NCBI RefSeq assembly: GCF_039543245.1
Contig: NZ_BAABJJ010000003.1
Location: 1 to 64,000, forward strand
DNA: 64,000 nt
Reading direction: 5' to 3'
DNA from: Algibacter_G agarivorans
GTDB taxonomy: Bacteria; Bacteroidota; Bacteroidia; Flavobacteriales; Flavobacteriaceae
Notes under the pieces: generated by a model
What the model saw: only the letters and a program-made list of their open reading frames with translations
Told to the model about the DNA's origin: nothing
Databases searched by the model: none
Shown: in pieces, positions 9,165 through 18,599 of the stretch
How the letters are laid out: every line of letters starts with the position of its first letter
Position numbering within the stretch: the stretch's first letter is position 1
Program-made: the position numbers and the translations under genes

Positions 9165-11672
9165 ATGAAAAAAATTACTCTTATATTTTTGTTGGCATCT
9201 GGATTTTCATTTGCTCAAAGCATGGTTACTTGGACAAATGCACCAACCAATCTTACTTTTTCGCCTGGGCAAGAAATTGGAATGGAGATAACGTACAGCA
9301 CTCCAGATTTAGATTATATCTGTGTTTGGGTTAGGGAAGTTGATGCAGCCGAACAAACTATTGCTGAATATGGAGCCTTTATGACTTGTCCTCTTTCTGG
9401 GTCACCGTCTGATACGCATCCTAATAATGATGTTATAAGTTATAATTATACAATTCCTGCTAATGTACCAGAAAGTAACACTTTAGTTGCTGGACATTTT
9501 TATAAGCTAATAATTTTTTTGGTTGATGATGGTGGAGGGTCAGCTAATGGTAGTGTAAATATTGCAGTATCTTCAGCTGTTAGTAATTCGCAAGTAACGG
9601 CAAATCTAAATGCCAAACACATTGTAGGAAGTACTGAAACATTTGACCGTTCAAAATTTATTACTATTCATGCAAATCAAACAGAGAATGAATGGAATGG
9701 AACTAATTTTACGGCTGATTTAAAAGACCATTTTTTAAATGGTTATGATGTTTACATGGGTAGAGATACTGGTGGAATTACATGGAATTCAAATCAAGTT
9801 CAAGAAGATCCTACTAGAACAGGATATGCTAACCCTGCTCATATGGCGTCACTTGGTTTAAATAGGCGTAATTGGTATGCTTCACAAACAAATTTACATT
9901 CCTATGAAGTAAGAAACAATTTAATTGTAGGTGCTCAAAAATATCCTTTTTGGACAGGGACTGGACAAGAAGCAACAAATCAAGGCTGGAGTTTTGCCAA
10001 TGGAACGGCGACGGGAGAATACATGGGAAGGTATATAAATGAGTTTCATGGCAACAATGGTCAACCCATTCCATCTTATATAGAAATTATAAATGAACCT
10101 GCTTATGAGCATCTTGGAGGTCCAGAAGATTATTCTAATTCATTACAAGAAATTGCAGATTTTCATAATGAGGTTGCTTTAGCTATAAAAGCTCAAGTAC
10201 CAACCGCTTTAGTTGGTGGTTATACAACGGCATTTCCAAACTTTGAAAAAGGTAATTTTCAACGTTGGAACAACAGATGGAAGTTATTCATGGATGTTGC
10301 TGGTAATAATATGGACTTTTGGTCTATTCATTTATATGATTTCCCTTCAATTGGAGGAGGGCAGAAAAAATTACGCTCTGGAAGTAATGTTGAAGCAACT
10401 TTTGACATGATGGAACAGTATAGTTATATGTCTTTTGGTCAAGTAAAACCTTTTGTAATATCTGAATATGGTGCACAAATGCATGATTATTCGCAACAAC
10501 AATGGAGCCCATATAGAGACTGGCTTCATTTAAAAGCACAAAATGCCCAGTTAATGTCTTTTCTTGATAGACCAAACAACATTGCTTCTGCTATGAATTT
10601 CTTAATAGTAAAAGCAGAATGGGGGTATAATAATGGCATCCCATACAACCATCGTTTAATGCGTAAAGAAAATGAGCCTACAAGTTATACAGGCCAATGG
10701 ATTTACACAGACATGGTTAAGTTTTATCAGTTATGGAGCAATGTAAATGGAACTCGAATCGATACGTTTTCAGATAATTTAGACATTCAAGTTGATGGTT
10801 ATGTAGATGGCAACAAGGCATACATCATACTTAACAATCTTAATTTCAACGATGAGGTTATTGATTTAACTTTATTGGAAACTGAAGGCGAAACCATTTC
10901 TACACTCACTAAAAAACATTTATATCTGGATGGTGGTAATTTACCAGTATTATTAGAAGAATCATTAGCTACAGATACTCCAGCTGTTACACTGAATTCT
11001 GAAAGCACGATGATTCTGGAATATACTTTTAATAATTCTATTTTAATTGATGAATCTAATACCGAAACTAAATATTATGCTACAACTTACTTGCAGCCAA
11101 TTGTTGCAAATCAAGCCGTGAATTTTCAAGTAAATAGTGTTTCTAAAAACACTTTTGGTGAAGCCGTCTTGAGGGTTGGTATTGGCAGACAACATGGTTT
11201 GTCGTTACATCCTATAATAGAAGTTAATGGCACTTCAGTTCCTGTTCCAAACAATTGGAGAGGTGATAATCAATTACAACGTGAACGGTTTTTTGGCGTT
11301 TTAGAAATTCCAGTTCCATTTGATTTGATACAAGCAAATAATACTATTTCAGTAGCGTTTGGTGATTCCGGAGGGCATATAAGTACCTTAACATTACAAA
11401 TATTTAATTTTAGTAGTGATTTAAGAAACCTAACTTTAAGTGTTAACGATTTCCAATTAGCATCCTCGATAAAGGTTTATCCTAATCCCACTTCTGGAAT
11501 AATAAATTTTAAAGGTTCTATAAACTATAAAGAGATTACTATTTATAGTATTACTGGAATAAAAGTAGCATCATTAAAAGTAAATGATGTTATTGATATT
11601 TCTAATCTTGTTAATGGGCTTTATTTCTTACAAACAGATAGTGGGTTGAATTTTAAAGTGTTAAAAAAATAA
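9165..11672 (+). CDS. Secreted GH86 beta-agarase/beta-porphyranase with T9SS sorting domain
   Basis: 835 residues. Signal peptide (cleavage near FSFAQS, about residue 18), an N-terminal beta domain (about 20-140), and a clan-A TIM-barrel glycosidase region. The motif IEIINEPAYEH carries the likely acid/base Glu311, and FVISEYGAQ carries the likely nucleophile Glu434. Two beta domains follow (about 540-750). A C-terminal type IX secretion sorting domain starts at VYPNPTSG. GH86 enzymes cut beta-1,4 links in agarose or porphyran endolytically. The protein should be secreted or surface-anchored and start polymer breakdown. Agarose and porphyran specificity cannot be separated by eye; the lack of sulfatases nearby favours agarose slightly. 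Confidence 0.87.
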   Translation: MKKITLIFLLASGFSFAQSMVTWTNAPTNLTFSPGQEIGMEITYSTPDLDYICVWVREVDAAEQTIAEYGAFMTCPLSGSPSDTHPNNDVISYNYTIPANVPESNTLVAGHFYKLIIFLVDDGGGSANGSVNIAVSSAVSNSQVTANLNAKHIVGSTETFDRSKFITIHANQTENEWNGTNFTADLKDHFLNGYDVYMGRDTGGITWNSNQVQEDPTRTGYANPAHMASLGLNRRNWYASQTNLHSYEVRNNLIVGAQKYPFWTGTGQEATNQGWSFANGTATGEYMGRYINEFHGNNGQPIPSYIEIINEPAYEHLGGPEDYSNSLQEIADFHNEVALAIKAQVPTALVGGYTTAFPNFEKGNFQRWNNRWKLFMDVAGNNMDFWSIHLYDFPSIGGGQKKLRSGSNVEATFDMMEQYSYMSFGQVKPFVISEYGAQMHDYSQQQWSPYRDWLHLKAQNAQLMSFLDRPNNIASAMNFLIVKAEWGYNNGIPYNHRLMRKENEPTSYTGQWIYTDMVKFYQLWSNVNGTRIDTFSDNLDIQVDGYVDGNKAYIILNNLNFNDEVIDLTLLETEGETISTLTKKHLYLDGGNLPVLLEESLATDTPAVTLNSESTMILEYTFNNSILIDESNTETKYYATTYLQPIVANQAVNFQVNSVSKNTFGEAVLRVGIGRQHGLSLHPIIEVNGTSVPVPNNWRGDNQLQRERFFGVLEIPVPFDLIQANNTISVAFGDSGGHISTLTLQIFNFSSDLRNLTLSVNDFQLASSIKVYPNPTSGIINFKGSINYKEITIYSITGIKVASLKVNDVIDISNLVNGLYFLQTDSGLNFKVLKK

Positions 11673-11686
11673 CTTTTCATAAGTTG

Positions 11687-11742
11687 TCAAGTTTTTGTCA
11701 AGTCTTAAATAAAGCAATGCACGTGGTAAATAATTAATTTTA
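11687..11742 (+). promoter_or_regulatory. Direct-repeat operator and promoter of the small secreted protein gene
   Basis: TCAAGT-ttttg-TCAAGT occupies 11687-11703, the best copy of the element in the window. A -7-like TAATTTTA starts at 11735, again 31 bases downstream. The element ends 68 bp before the next start codon. It lies only 15 bp past the GH86 stop, so the next gene has its own promoter. Confidence 0.72.
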
Positions 11743-11771
11743 AGCTAAATTTTAAACTTAAAACTAATATT

Positions 11772-12509
11772 ATGAAAAAAATTACTTTATTCTTTATGAT
11801 GTTCGGCTTAATGGCCAGCACAACATGTTTAACTGCACAGACTTACTATTCTGTTGCTATGAATGGAGGTACCGTTTATGCTTCTAATCCGGGTAGCTTT
11901 GCTGGTTATCCTTGGGGTGGTGTTCCTAACTATTCTTTTAATAACTCTAATAGTAGTGGAATAAGCCTTCATATTACAAATTACGATGAAACTAATCCTT
12001 CGGTTGGTCCTGAATTATTTATTAATTTCTCTAGAGTTGGTTTTGGAAATGCTCCTCTTAACTGGGGCAATGATAATGCCACAACTCTTGCCACCTTAAC
12101 GCCTTCAGATTTTACAGCTGGTGAGGCTACTGTTGTGGTTGATATACCAGCAGGTTATTTACCTGTAGAGTTGACTGCTGATTATGTAGCAGGTTACCTA
12201 TATATACTTCAAGTTGTAGGTGCTAATCCTTCCGGTGATCAAACATATATTAATTTCGTATCAACCATTGAGGAAGAAATTTTAAGCACAAATGATTTCA
12301 ATAAAAGTAAATTAGCAGCTTTTTATAATGCAAACCTTGATGCTATTGTTTTTGATAGTAAGATAAGTGGAGATTATTCAATTTATGATTTAACTGGAAG
12401 AGTAATTTCTAAAGGTGCTATTTCTAATGAAATTAGTACGGCTTCTTTAAAAGGCGGGGCTATGTATATTTTATCAACAGAGAGTGGTGTGTTGAAATTT
12501 GTGAAATAA
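11772..12509 (+). CDS. Small secreted protein of unknown function with T9SS sorting domain
   Basis: 245 residues; I do not recognise the main domain. Signal peptide (about 1-22, ends TCLTAQ). A Gly/Asn/Ser/Tyr-rich beta-type domain (about 23-160) opens with YYSVAMNGGTVYASNPG. A type IX secretion-type C-terminal domain (about 170-245, SIYDLTGRVISKG and a terminal LKFVK) follows. No catalytic motif is evident, so an agar-binding or adhesion role is an inference only. The gene has a private promoter with two perfect TCAAGT half sites and is followed by a strong terminator, so it is expressed as a single-gene unit of the agar regulon. Its position directly after the secreted GH86 supports a role at the polymer outside the cell. 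Confidence 0.75.
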   Translation: MKKITLFFMMFGLMASTTCLTAQTYYSVAMNGGTVYASNPGSFAGYPWGGVPNYSFNNSNSSGISLHITNYDETNPSVGPELFINFSRVGFGNAPLNWGNDNATTLATLTPSDFTAGEATVVVDIPAGYLPVELTADYVAGYLYILQVVGANPSGDQTYINFVSTIEEEILSTNDFNKSKLAAFYNANLDAIVFDSKISGDYSIYDLTGRVISKGAISNEISTASLKGGAMYILSTESGVLKFVK

Positions 12510-12533
12510 CAGCACAACAATTTAAATATTTTT

Positions 12534-12578
12534 AAAAGCGGTCGTCTAAAAAGCAATTTTTAGGCGATTTGCTTTTTT
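12534..12578 (+). terminator. Intrinsic terminator after the small secreted protein gene
   Basis: A long stem (AAAAGC...GTCTAAAAA pairing with TTTTTAGGC...GCTTTT) closes over a short loop and is followed by TTTTTTG, 25 bp past the stop codon. Confidence 0.75.
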
Positions 12579-12960
12579 GCTATATTTTGATTTTCTATTT
12601 CATTTTAAAATTTAGAGTTCTATATCTCAAAATAGAAAAATCAAAAGTAGTTTTATATAATTAAGTTGTACTTTTTAAGGTTGAGAACATATCAATTAGC
12701 TCAATTGCTACATTTACTTCAATTGTATTAAGCTTTTTATAACCTTTTCTTCAGTTAAGTTCAGCTCCTTTACAATATGTTGAAATTGTGGTTAATAAGC
12801 CAATTATACTAAAAGGTTTAAATAATTTATTTTTTATGTATTGAAAATAAATTTTTAAATATCATAAATCAAATTCTAATTTATTTAGGATTCTATCATA
12901 CTATATGGATAAATTGGTTACTTTTATTTCTGATTAAAATTGTAATCCAATCTATACTTA
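12579..12960. other. Leader region of regulator 1, with a possible decayed short gene end on the minus strand
   Basis: No intact gene. On the minus strand, 12788 down to 12661 reads as protein-like sequence in two frames, one with HIVKELNLTEEKVIKSL and, after a frameshift, one with VAIELIDMFSTLKSTT and a stop. This may be the tail of a broken small gene; I do not recognise the family. No TCAAGT-type element precedes regulator 1. Confidence 0.3.
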
Positions 12961-14625
12961 ATGACCTATATATTTAAAAAACTTTTAAATTCAAGTAACT
13001 TTAGCCTTGGTTATATTATTTTAAGTCTAATTTATTTTGGAATAACTGATGGGTTTTCACAAGAAAACAAACAGAATGGTATTAGTTTAAATGCTGAAGA
13101 AGCCTACAATAAAGCTCTAGAAATAAGATTTCAAAATCCAGATAGTGCGGTTGTTTTGTTTAATTATAGTTACGAAAAGTACATTCAATCAAAAGACACG
13201 CTAAATGCTACAAAAAATTTACTTGAAAAAGCTTTTATTTATGAAACCTCTGCTAAATACGCAAAATCTTATGATGCGCTTTGGAAGGCGCTTTTGTTGA
13301 TGGATAACATAGAAAATGACGAAGTGAAATCAGTAATCTATCAAAGGTTAGGAAGAATTTATAGTTATTATAAAAGAGAGGATAAATCCATCGAATTTTT
13401 AAATAAGGCTTTACAAACACAAAAAAAATTCTTATCAGAAAACAATCGGGGTACAGCACTATTATCCTCATATTATTATTCAATAGCAGCTACCTATCGT
13501 GAACTTAATAAGCCTGATTTGGCTAAAATTTATTTGGATTCCAGTTATACATATTATGATGAGAAGGAATCTCCAACACCTAAAGCCTATTTGGATTTTG
13601 AAAAGGCTATTTATCTTTCAAAAAAAAATAAAGGGCTTGAAGCGATAAATATTATGGAACGTATTCATCCATGGTTTGAAAACAATATACCTTCTTATAT
13701 GGTGCTTTACTATAAATATTGGGGTGATATTTATTTAGCATTGAATAATCTTAATAAAAGTGAAGCATATTATTTAAAATCCTTAAAAGCATCATCAGAT
13801 TATAAAAGCCATATTGACTTTACGCCATTAGTCTATGAAAAATTGTCTGAAGTTTACCTCCATAAGAATGACTATAAAAAAGCTTATGAAAACATTAATA
13901 AAGCCAAAGAACTAGACAGGCAATTTTTTGACAGTAGAAGCCCAGAAAATAAATCATTGTTAGAAATTAAAGATGACTATAGATTAGAAAAAGAGAGGCA
14001 AGAAAAATTAATACAAGCTCAGCATTTGAAGCAATTAGAGCAAGAAGCCGAAATTAAAAATTTGCAAAGAATAATTCTATTTGCTTCCGTGATTTTTATT
14101 TTAGTAATAGGTTATTTCTATATTAAAAACCTAAGAGATAAGCATAAGGTAGAAAAGCAGTTAATAAGGCGGAATCAGGAGTTAGAAAATCAAAAAGCAA
14201 AAGAGCTTTTGGAGCTGAAGAATAAAGAATTGGCGGCTTCTGCGTTGCAACTTATTGAAAAAGATGAGTTTTTGAAAAATTTAAAAACTAAAGTAAGAGA
14301 GGGGGATCCCATTATTAAAAAGAGTGATTTAAATAAAATATTAAGATCAGTATCTGTAAATAGTGATAATACATGGGACGAATTTAGACATCGGTTTATT
14401 GAGGTTAATAAAGAATTCTATGATAAAATATTTAAAAAATTCCCTAACCTTAGCCAAGGTGATCAAAAAATTTGCGCTTTAATCAAATTAAATATGTCTA
14501 GTAAAGAAATGTCTAGGCTATTAGGTATATCCGTTGAGTCAGTTCATACATCACGTCACCGAATCAGAAAAAAAATGAATCTTCCAAGAACTATAAATTT
14601 AGAAGACTACATAAATTCCTTATAA
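12961..14625 (+). CDS. Membrane-bound transcription regulator 1: periplasmic TPRs, one membrane helix, LuxR-type HTH
   Basis: 554 residues. An N-terminal signal or anchor (about 10-30). TPR-like helical repeats (about 40-330) predicted outside the inner membrane. A single membrane helix at about 371-390 (IILFASVIFILVIGYFYI). A coiled coil (about 392-450). A C-terminal LuxR/GerE-type helix-turn-helix (about 495-550) with FPNLSQGDQKICALIKLN and GISVESVHTSRHRIRKKM. The layout suggests a one-component sensor that reads an envelope signal and binds DNA in the cytoplasm. A paralogue (26979-28607) has the same architecture and a nearly identical HTH. Both are followed at once by a doubled TNNAGT-N5-TCAAGT element, so they are the best local candidates to bind it; that link is inference. 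Confidence 0.82.
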   Translation: MTYIFKKLLNSSNFSLGYIILSLIYFGITDGFSQENKQNGISLNAEEAYNKALEIRFQNPDSAVVLFNYSYEKYIQSKDTLNATKNLLEKAFIYETSAKYAKSYDALWKALLLMDNIENDEVKSVIYQRLGRIYSYYKREDKSIEFLNKALQTQKKFLSENNRGTALLSSYYYSIAATYRELNKPDLAKIYLDSSYTYYDEKESPTPKAYLDFEKAIYLSKKNKGLEAINIMERIHPWFENNIPSYMVLYYKYWGDIYLALNNLNKSEAYYLKSLKASSDYKSHIDFTPLVYEKLSEVYLHKNDYKKAYENINKAKELDRQFFDSRSPENKSLLEIKDDYRLEKERQEKLIQAQHLKQLEQEAEIKNLQRIILFASVIFILVIGYFYIKNLRDKHKVEKQLIRRNQELENQKAKELLELKNKELAASALQLIEKDEFLKNLKTKVREGDPIIKKSDLNKILRSVSVNSDNTWDEFRHRFIEVNKEFYDKIFKKFPNLSQGDQKICALIKLNMSSKEMSRLLGISVESVHTSRHRIRKKMNLPRTINLEDYINSL

Positions 14626-14684
14626 TATAGTTTTTGTCAACTTCAAGTATCGTTTTTAAAGATTTTGTATAGTTTTAGTCAAGT
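14626..14684 (+). promoter_or_regulatory. Doubled direct-repeat element behind regulator 1 (promoter lost)
   Basis: TATAGT-ttttg-TCAACT (14626-14642) and TATAGT-tttag-TCAAGT (14668-14684) are 42 bp apart, as behind regulator 2. The 28 bases at 14664-14691 are identical to 28646-28673. Identity stops at 14691/14692, where an IS982 relic starts. No -7 box is found at the expected distance (about 14716), so this copy probably no longer drives a promoter. Confidence 0.6.
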
Positions 14685-14691
14685 TGGTTTT

Positions 14692-15252
14692 AACTTGAAT
14701 TCAAACTCTTTGTAGTTGTAAATAAGCGTGGATTAAAAGAAATTTCATTTTAATTGAGTCATTAAAAGTCTTTTTTCAGAAGTATTTTTCATTATACATT
14801 AGGTTATTAGTGTCTAAAAATGTCAGTGGTTAAAATTATAAAGCTAGATTGTAGATGGCAGAACGCCTTTGAAAGAAGACCGCTTTTTGAAGAAAATATT
14901 AGGTAGCCTATATGCCGATAAAAGGTACATATTCAAAGAACTTTCCATCTTATTGTTTGACCAAGGACTTCATATGGCAACGGGCATTAGAAACAATAAA
15001 ACGTATTAATGACACTGAAAGAGTAAAATACCGCAACGCAAACAATCGGTCATTGAAACTGTAAATGACCAACTAAAAAACATTGCCCAGGCTGAACATT
15101 CCTGACATAGGAGCTTTGGCAATTTCATAACCGATTTAGCCGCCAGCCTTATTGCGTATTCGTTTCAAGAAAAGAAACCAATTATTAAATTTGAAACAGA
15201 AAATACAACGCGATTAGCTCTTTTTACTACATCCTTACGTCGAATTCAGGTT
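14692..15252 (+). mobile_element. IS982-family insertion sequence relic
   Basis: The proposed left end (aacttgaattcaaac, 14692) and the reverse complement of the right end (aacctgaattcgacg, ending at 15252) are similar, as expected for terminal inverted repeats. The interior holds only the C-terminal part of a transposase, so much of an approximately 1-kb element is deleted. The left boundary is set where homology to the region behind regulator 2 breaks off. Confidence 0.55.
14848..15215 (+). pseudogene. Broken IS982-family transposase, C-terminal part
   Basis: From 14851 the frame reads VDGRTPLKEDRF, then LYADKRYIFKELS and FDQGLHMATGIRNN, which match the IS982 DDE transposase pattern (usually GDKGYIS...LF..G..L.T.IR). 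The frame stops near 15009. In another frame, VNDQLKNIAQAEHS is followed by an in-frame TGA where Arg (CGA) is expected, then HRSFGNFITDLAASLIAY and SFQEKKP, the family C-terminus. At least one frameshift, one nonsense change and loss of the N-terminal half make it non-functional. Confidence 0.75.
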
Positions 15253-15291
15253 CTTAGCTTAAAAATATTTGTTATTCTAAGTATTGTTTTT

Positions 15292-15318
15292 TTTTATAGG
15301 TTTTATAGGTTTTATAGG
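15292..15318 (+). repeat. Three tandem copies of ttttatagg
   Basis: Perfect 9-bp units at 15292-15300, 15301-15309 and 15310-15318, just right of the IS relic and 39 bp before the susC 2 operator. The function is unknown and could be simple slippage. Confidence 0.7.
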
Positions 15319-15356
15319 CGATTACATAGGTCTAAGTCGCTTTTTTTTAATAGATG

Positions 15357-15412
15357 TTCAGTTATTGTCTAGTTTTTTTTTTGGGGATTTATGGAAATTT
15401 AATTCATATTTG
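15357..15412 (+). promoter_or_regulatory. Direct-repeat operator and promoter of susC 2
   Basis: TTCAGT-tattg-TCTAGT (15357-15373) keeps the 11-bp period with two deviations from the best half sites. A CATATTTG -7-like box starts at 15405, exactly 31 bases downstream. This predicts a start near 15420 and a leader of about 120 nt before susC. Confidence 0.6.
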
Positions 15413-15542
15413 CTGAGTAATTTTCAATATCTTCATATGATTATTACAAATTCATTAAAATGTTTACGGTCAAATTGCAGATACTGTAATTTAAGGTAAA
15501 CACAATATTTACAACTATTTTACTAACAACTAAATTAAACTT

Positions 15543-18500
15543 ATGAAAAAACAATTTACTCAACTATTGGGTTGCTTTACTGTTTTTGTTTTAGCTTTCT
15601 CATTAGTAGGCTTTCAAGAAGTAAACGCACAACAAATGATTAGTGGTACCGTCGTAGATGAGGCTGGTATACCTATTCCAGGGGCTAATGTTCTTGTTGA
15701 AGGAACGTCTACAGGATCAGTTTCAGATTTTGATGGTAATTTTACTATTTCAACCTCACCAACAGATGTATTGATTATATCTTATGTTGGTTATGTAACG
15801 CAAAAAGTATCAGTAGGTAATCAAACAAACATTAAAATTGCATTGGCTGAAGATGCCGCACAACTTGACGAAGTGGTGGTAGTAGGTTATGGAACTCAAA
15901 AAAGGAGTGATATTACGGGAGCAATTTCTTCAGTGTCACCAAAAGACTTTGCAGAGCAGCCTATTGCTATAGCTTCTGATGCCCTTCAGGGTCGTAGTCC
16001 AGGTGTTCAAGTAAGTAATTCAAGTGGAGCTCCAGGTAGTGTAGCTGTTGTAAGAATTAGAGGAGCTAATTCAATTACTAATAATTCTAGCCCGTTATAT
16101 GTTATAGATGGAGTTTTAGGAGCCTCTTTTACGGCTTTAAATCCAGCAGATATTCAGTCTATAGAGATTTTAAAAGACGCCTCTGCTTCCGGTCTTTACG
16201 GTGCGAGAGGGTCTAATGGGGTTATAATTGTAACTACTAAAAGAGGAAAGTCTGATACACCGGTTATAGAGTTTAACTCCTTGCTGACTACGCAATATTT
16301 ACCAAACTCTATAGGTAAGTTATCTGCTGCACAACATGCAGAAATCGTAAATTCAAGTTCTGGGACTACAGAGTTTTCTCCAGCTGAAATAGAAGCCTTT
16401 AGAACAAATGGTGGTACTGATTGGGAAGATGAAATTTATAGAGAAGGCTCTGATGCGCTTTTACAAAATCATAATTTATCTATTTCAGGCAGGTCTGAAA
16501 AAATAGATTATTATATCTCAGGAAATAAGGTGAACAATTTGGGAATCTTAGAAAATTCAAATTATGAAAGAGAAGCCGTAAGAGCTAATATTAATTTTGA
16601 AGCTTCAGATAAATTAAGAATGGGCTTTTATATCAATTATTCTGATGAACTTGCAAAGAATATTGGTAATACCAGTTCGCTATTTAATCCAACAGCTGCT
16701 GCTATCCTTTACAGCCCTACTGTTCCTGCCTATGGTGATGACGGACGACCAACCCATACAGGTAGATTTTCTGGTATTGCAACATCACCTACAGCAATCG
16801 CATTTGGTAGAAATGATAATATATATACAGACAATACGACTTTTAACTTTAACTTAAATTGGGATATCGTTGAAAACGTTTCATATACGTTTACTGGAGC
16901 AAGACGTATTCAGCACAGTTCAAATAGGTTTTTTAAAGATGATTTAGCAGATTTGCAAGCTCCTCAAGCTTTTGTTAATGAAAATGAATTTCAACAATAC
17001 CAACATACTCATATTGTTGAATACAAAAACACGTTTAACGAAGATCATAGATTATCATTAAAAGGGGTATTTGAAGAAACTTGGGCTGAAAGCTTCAGTT
17101 CTAGAGCCACAGGTACAGGGTTAACAAACTTAGATCGTAGTTATTTTAATTTAGCTTTAGCAGATACTTATACCATTTCTTCTGGCGAAAGCGAGTCTGG
17201 TATAAGATCTTATGTGGCTAGAGTAGAGTATGCATTTAAAGATAAATATTTATTAACCAGTACCGTAAGACAGGATCAATCGTCAAAATTCCAAAACAAA
17301 TTTAGCAATGCAACATTCCCTTCTGTTGCTATAGGTTGGAGAGTTTCGGAAGAATCTTTCTTGAGTGATTCTAATGTTATTAACAATTTAAAGCTAAGAG
17401 CTAGTTGGGGTGAAACAGGTAATGAAGGTGTTGGAGCTTATAGTTCGTTCCCTTCATTAGTAACAGGTATTGGTTCTATTGTAGATGGTTCAACTATTAT
17501 TTTTGGTGTTGGCCCAGGTGGTTTAACTAATAATGATTTGAAATGGGAAACCACTGCTCAGTTAGATCTTGGATTTGATATTGGTTTTTTCAATAATAGA
17601 TTTACAGCTAGTTTTGACTATTATAAAAAGAATACAACAGACGTGTTGCTTACAGTTACACCGCCAACTTATATTGGAGGTATAACAGAGCTTCTTAATG
17701 CAGGAGAAATTGAAAACAAAGGTTTTGAAGCGATGTTAGAAGGCACCATTATTGATAATGAAGATTTTCAATGGGATGCAGCATTTAATTTCTCAACTAA
17801 TAAAGCAACAGCTATAAGCCTTGGTAAAGATGAATTTATATTCCCAGCTGGAGGTAATTTTAGCGGTTCTAATGGGATCGGAACTAAAATAGAAGTTGGT
17901 GGAGAAATAGGTAACATTCTAGGCTATATTAGTGATGGTGTTTGGGGTACAGATGAGACTGCTGAAGCCTCTGTGTTTGGTGCAGTGCCGGGCGATTCAA
18001 AATATAGAGATGTAAGTGGACCAAGTGGTGTGCCTGATGGGGCTATTACGTCTGATGATATTACAACTATTGGAAATGGTGCTCCAGATTTTATTTGGGG
18101 TTTTAATAATACGGTTTCTTACAAAAACTTTACTTTAAACTTATTTGTTCAATCTATGGTAGGGCATGATATACTTAATATTAATAGAGCATTGACCAAT
18201 GGTACTGGTGGAGACAGTTCACGTACAAGTATAGATCAATTAAATGCTTGGACTACAGATAATCAAAATACAACTATACCAGCGTTAACATCTACCTACC
18301 AACAACAACCTGAGGATTCTCGATATGTTGAAGATGGAACTTTTATTAGACTTAAAAATATAAGTTTAGCTTATAACTTACCTAAAAGTATTTTAGAATC
18401 TACATTTATTGATTCTGTAAGATTATCATTAAGTGGGCAAAATTTATTAACAATTACAGACTACGAAGGATACGATCCTGAGGTTAATGCTGGAGGAGGT

Positions 18501-18581
18501 TCTAATGTATTTTTAGGATATGATACTGGTGTTTATCCAAACCCAAAAAGCGTAACATTTGGTCTTAATGTTAAATTTTAA
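15543..18581 (+). CDS. susC: SusC/RagA-family TonB-dependent outer-membrane transporter (pair 2)
   Basis: 1012 residues. Signal peptide to about residue 30 (EVNAQQ). Carboxypeptidase-regulatory-like domain (about 32-110). SusC signature DEVVVVGYGTQKRSDITGAI at about 109-128. Plug and 22-strand-type barrel ending in FGLNVKF. It imports oligosaccharides across the outer membrane with its SusD partner encoded 18 bp downstream. It differs clearly from the 5598-8684 protein, so the two pairs probably take different sizes or substitution states of agar oligosaccharide. A direct-repeat operator with correct -7 spacing lies upstream. Confidence 0.95.
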   Translation: MKKQFTQLLGCFTVFVLAFSLVGFQEVNAQQMISGTVVDEAGIPIPGANVLVEGTSTGSVSDFDGNFTISTSPTDVLIISYVGYVTQKVSVGNQTNIKIALAEDAAQLDEVVVVGYGTQKRSDITGAISSVSPKDFAEQPIAIASDALQGRSPGVQVSNSSGAPGSVAVVRIRGANSITNNSSPLYVIDGVLGASFTALNPADIQSIEILKDASASGLYGARGSNGVIIVTTKRGKSDTPVIEFNSLLTTQYLPNSIGKLSAAQHAEIVNSSSGTTEFSPAEIEAFRTNGGTDWEDEIYREGSDALLQNHNLSISGRSEKIDYYISGNKVNNLGILENSNYEREAVRANINFEASDKLRMGFYINYSDELAKNIGNTSSLFNPTAAAILYSPTVPAYGDDGRPTHTGRFSGIATSPTAIAFGRNDNIYTDNTTFNFNLNWDIVENVSYTFTGARRIQHSSNRFFKDDLADLQAPQAFVNENEFQQYQHTHIVEYKNTFNEDHRLSLKGVFEETWAESFSSRATGTGLTNLDRSYFNLALADTYTISSGESESGIRSYVARVEYAFKDKYLLTSTVRQDQSSKFQNKFSNATFPSVAIGWRVSEESFLSDSNVINNLKLRASWGETGNEGVGAYSSFPSLVTGIGSIVDGSTIIFGVGPGGLTNNDLKWETTAQLDLGFDIGFFNNRFTASFDYYKKNTTDVLLTVTPPTYIGGITELLNAGEIENKGFEAMLEGTIIDNEDFQWDAAFNFSTNKATAISLGKDEFIFPAGGNFSGSNGIGTKIEVGGEIGNILGYISDGVWGTDETAEASVFGAVPGDSKYRDVSGPSGVPDGAITSDDITTIGNGAPDFIWGFNNTVSYKNFTLNLFVQSMVGHDILNINRALTNGTGGDSSRTSIDQLNAWTTDNQNTTIPALTSTYQQQPEDSRYVEDGTFIRLKNISLAYNLPKSILESTFIDSVRLSLSGQNLLTITDYEGYDPEVNAGGGSNVFLGYDTGVYPNPKSVTFGLNVKF

Positions 18582-18599
18582 AAATTAAAAACTGTTATT

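Noticed and set aside
15284..15499. A 71-residue frame before susC 2
   Set aside because: It is made largely of the ttttatagg repeat and T-rich promoter DNA, covers the proposed operator and -7 box, and has no plausible protein character.
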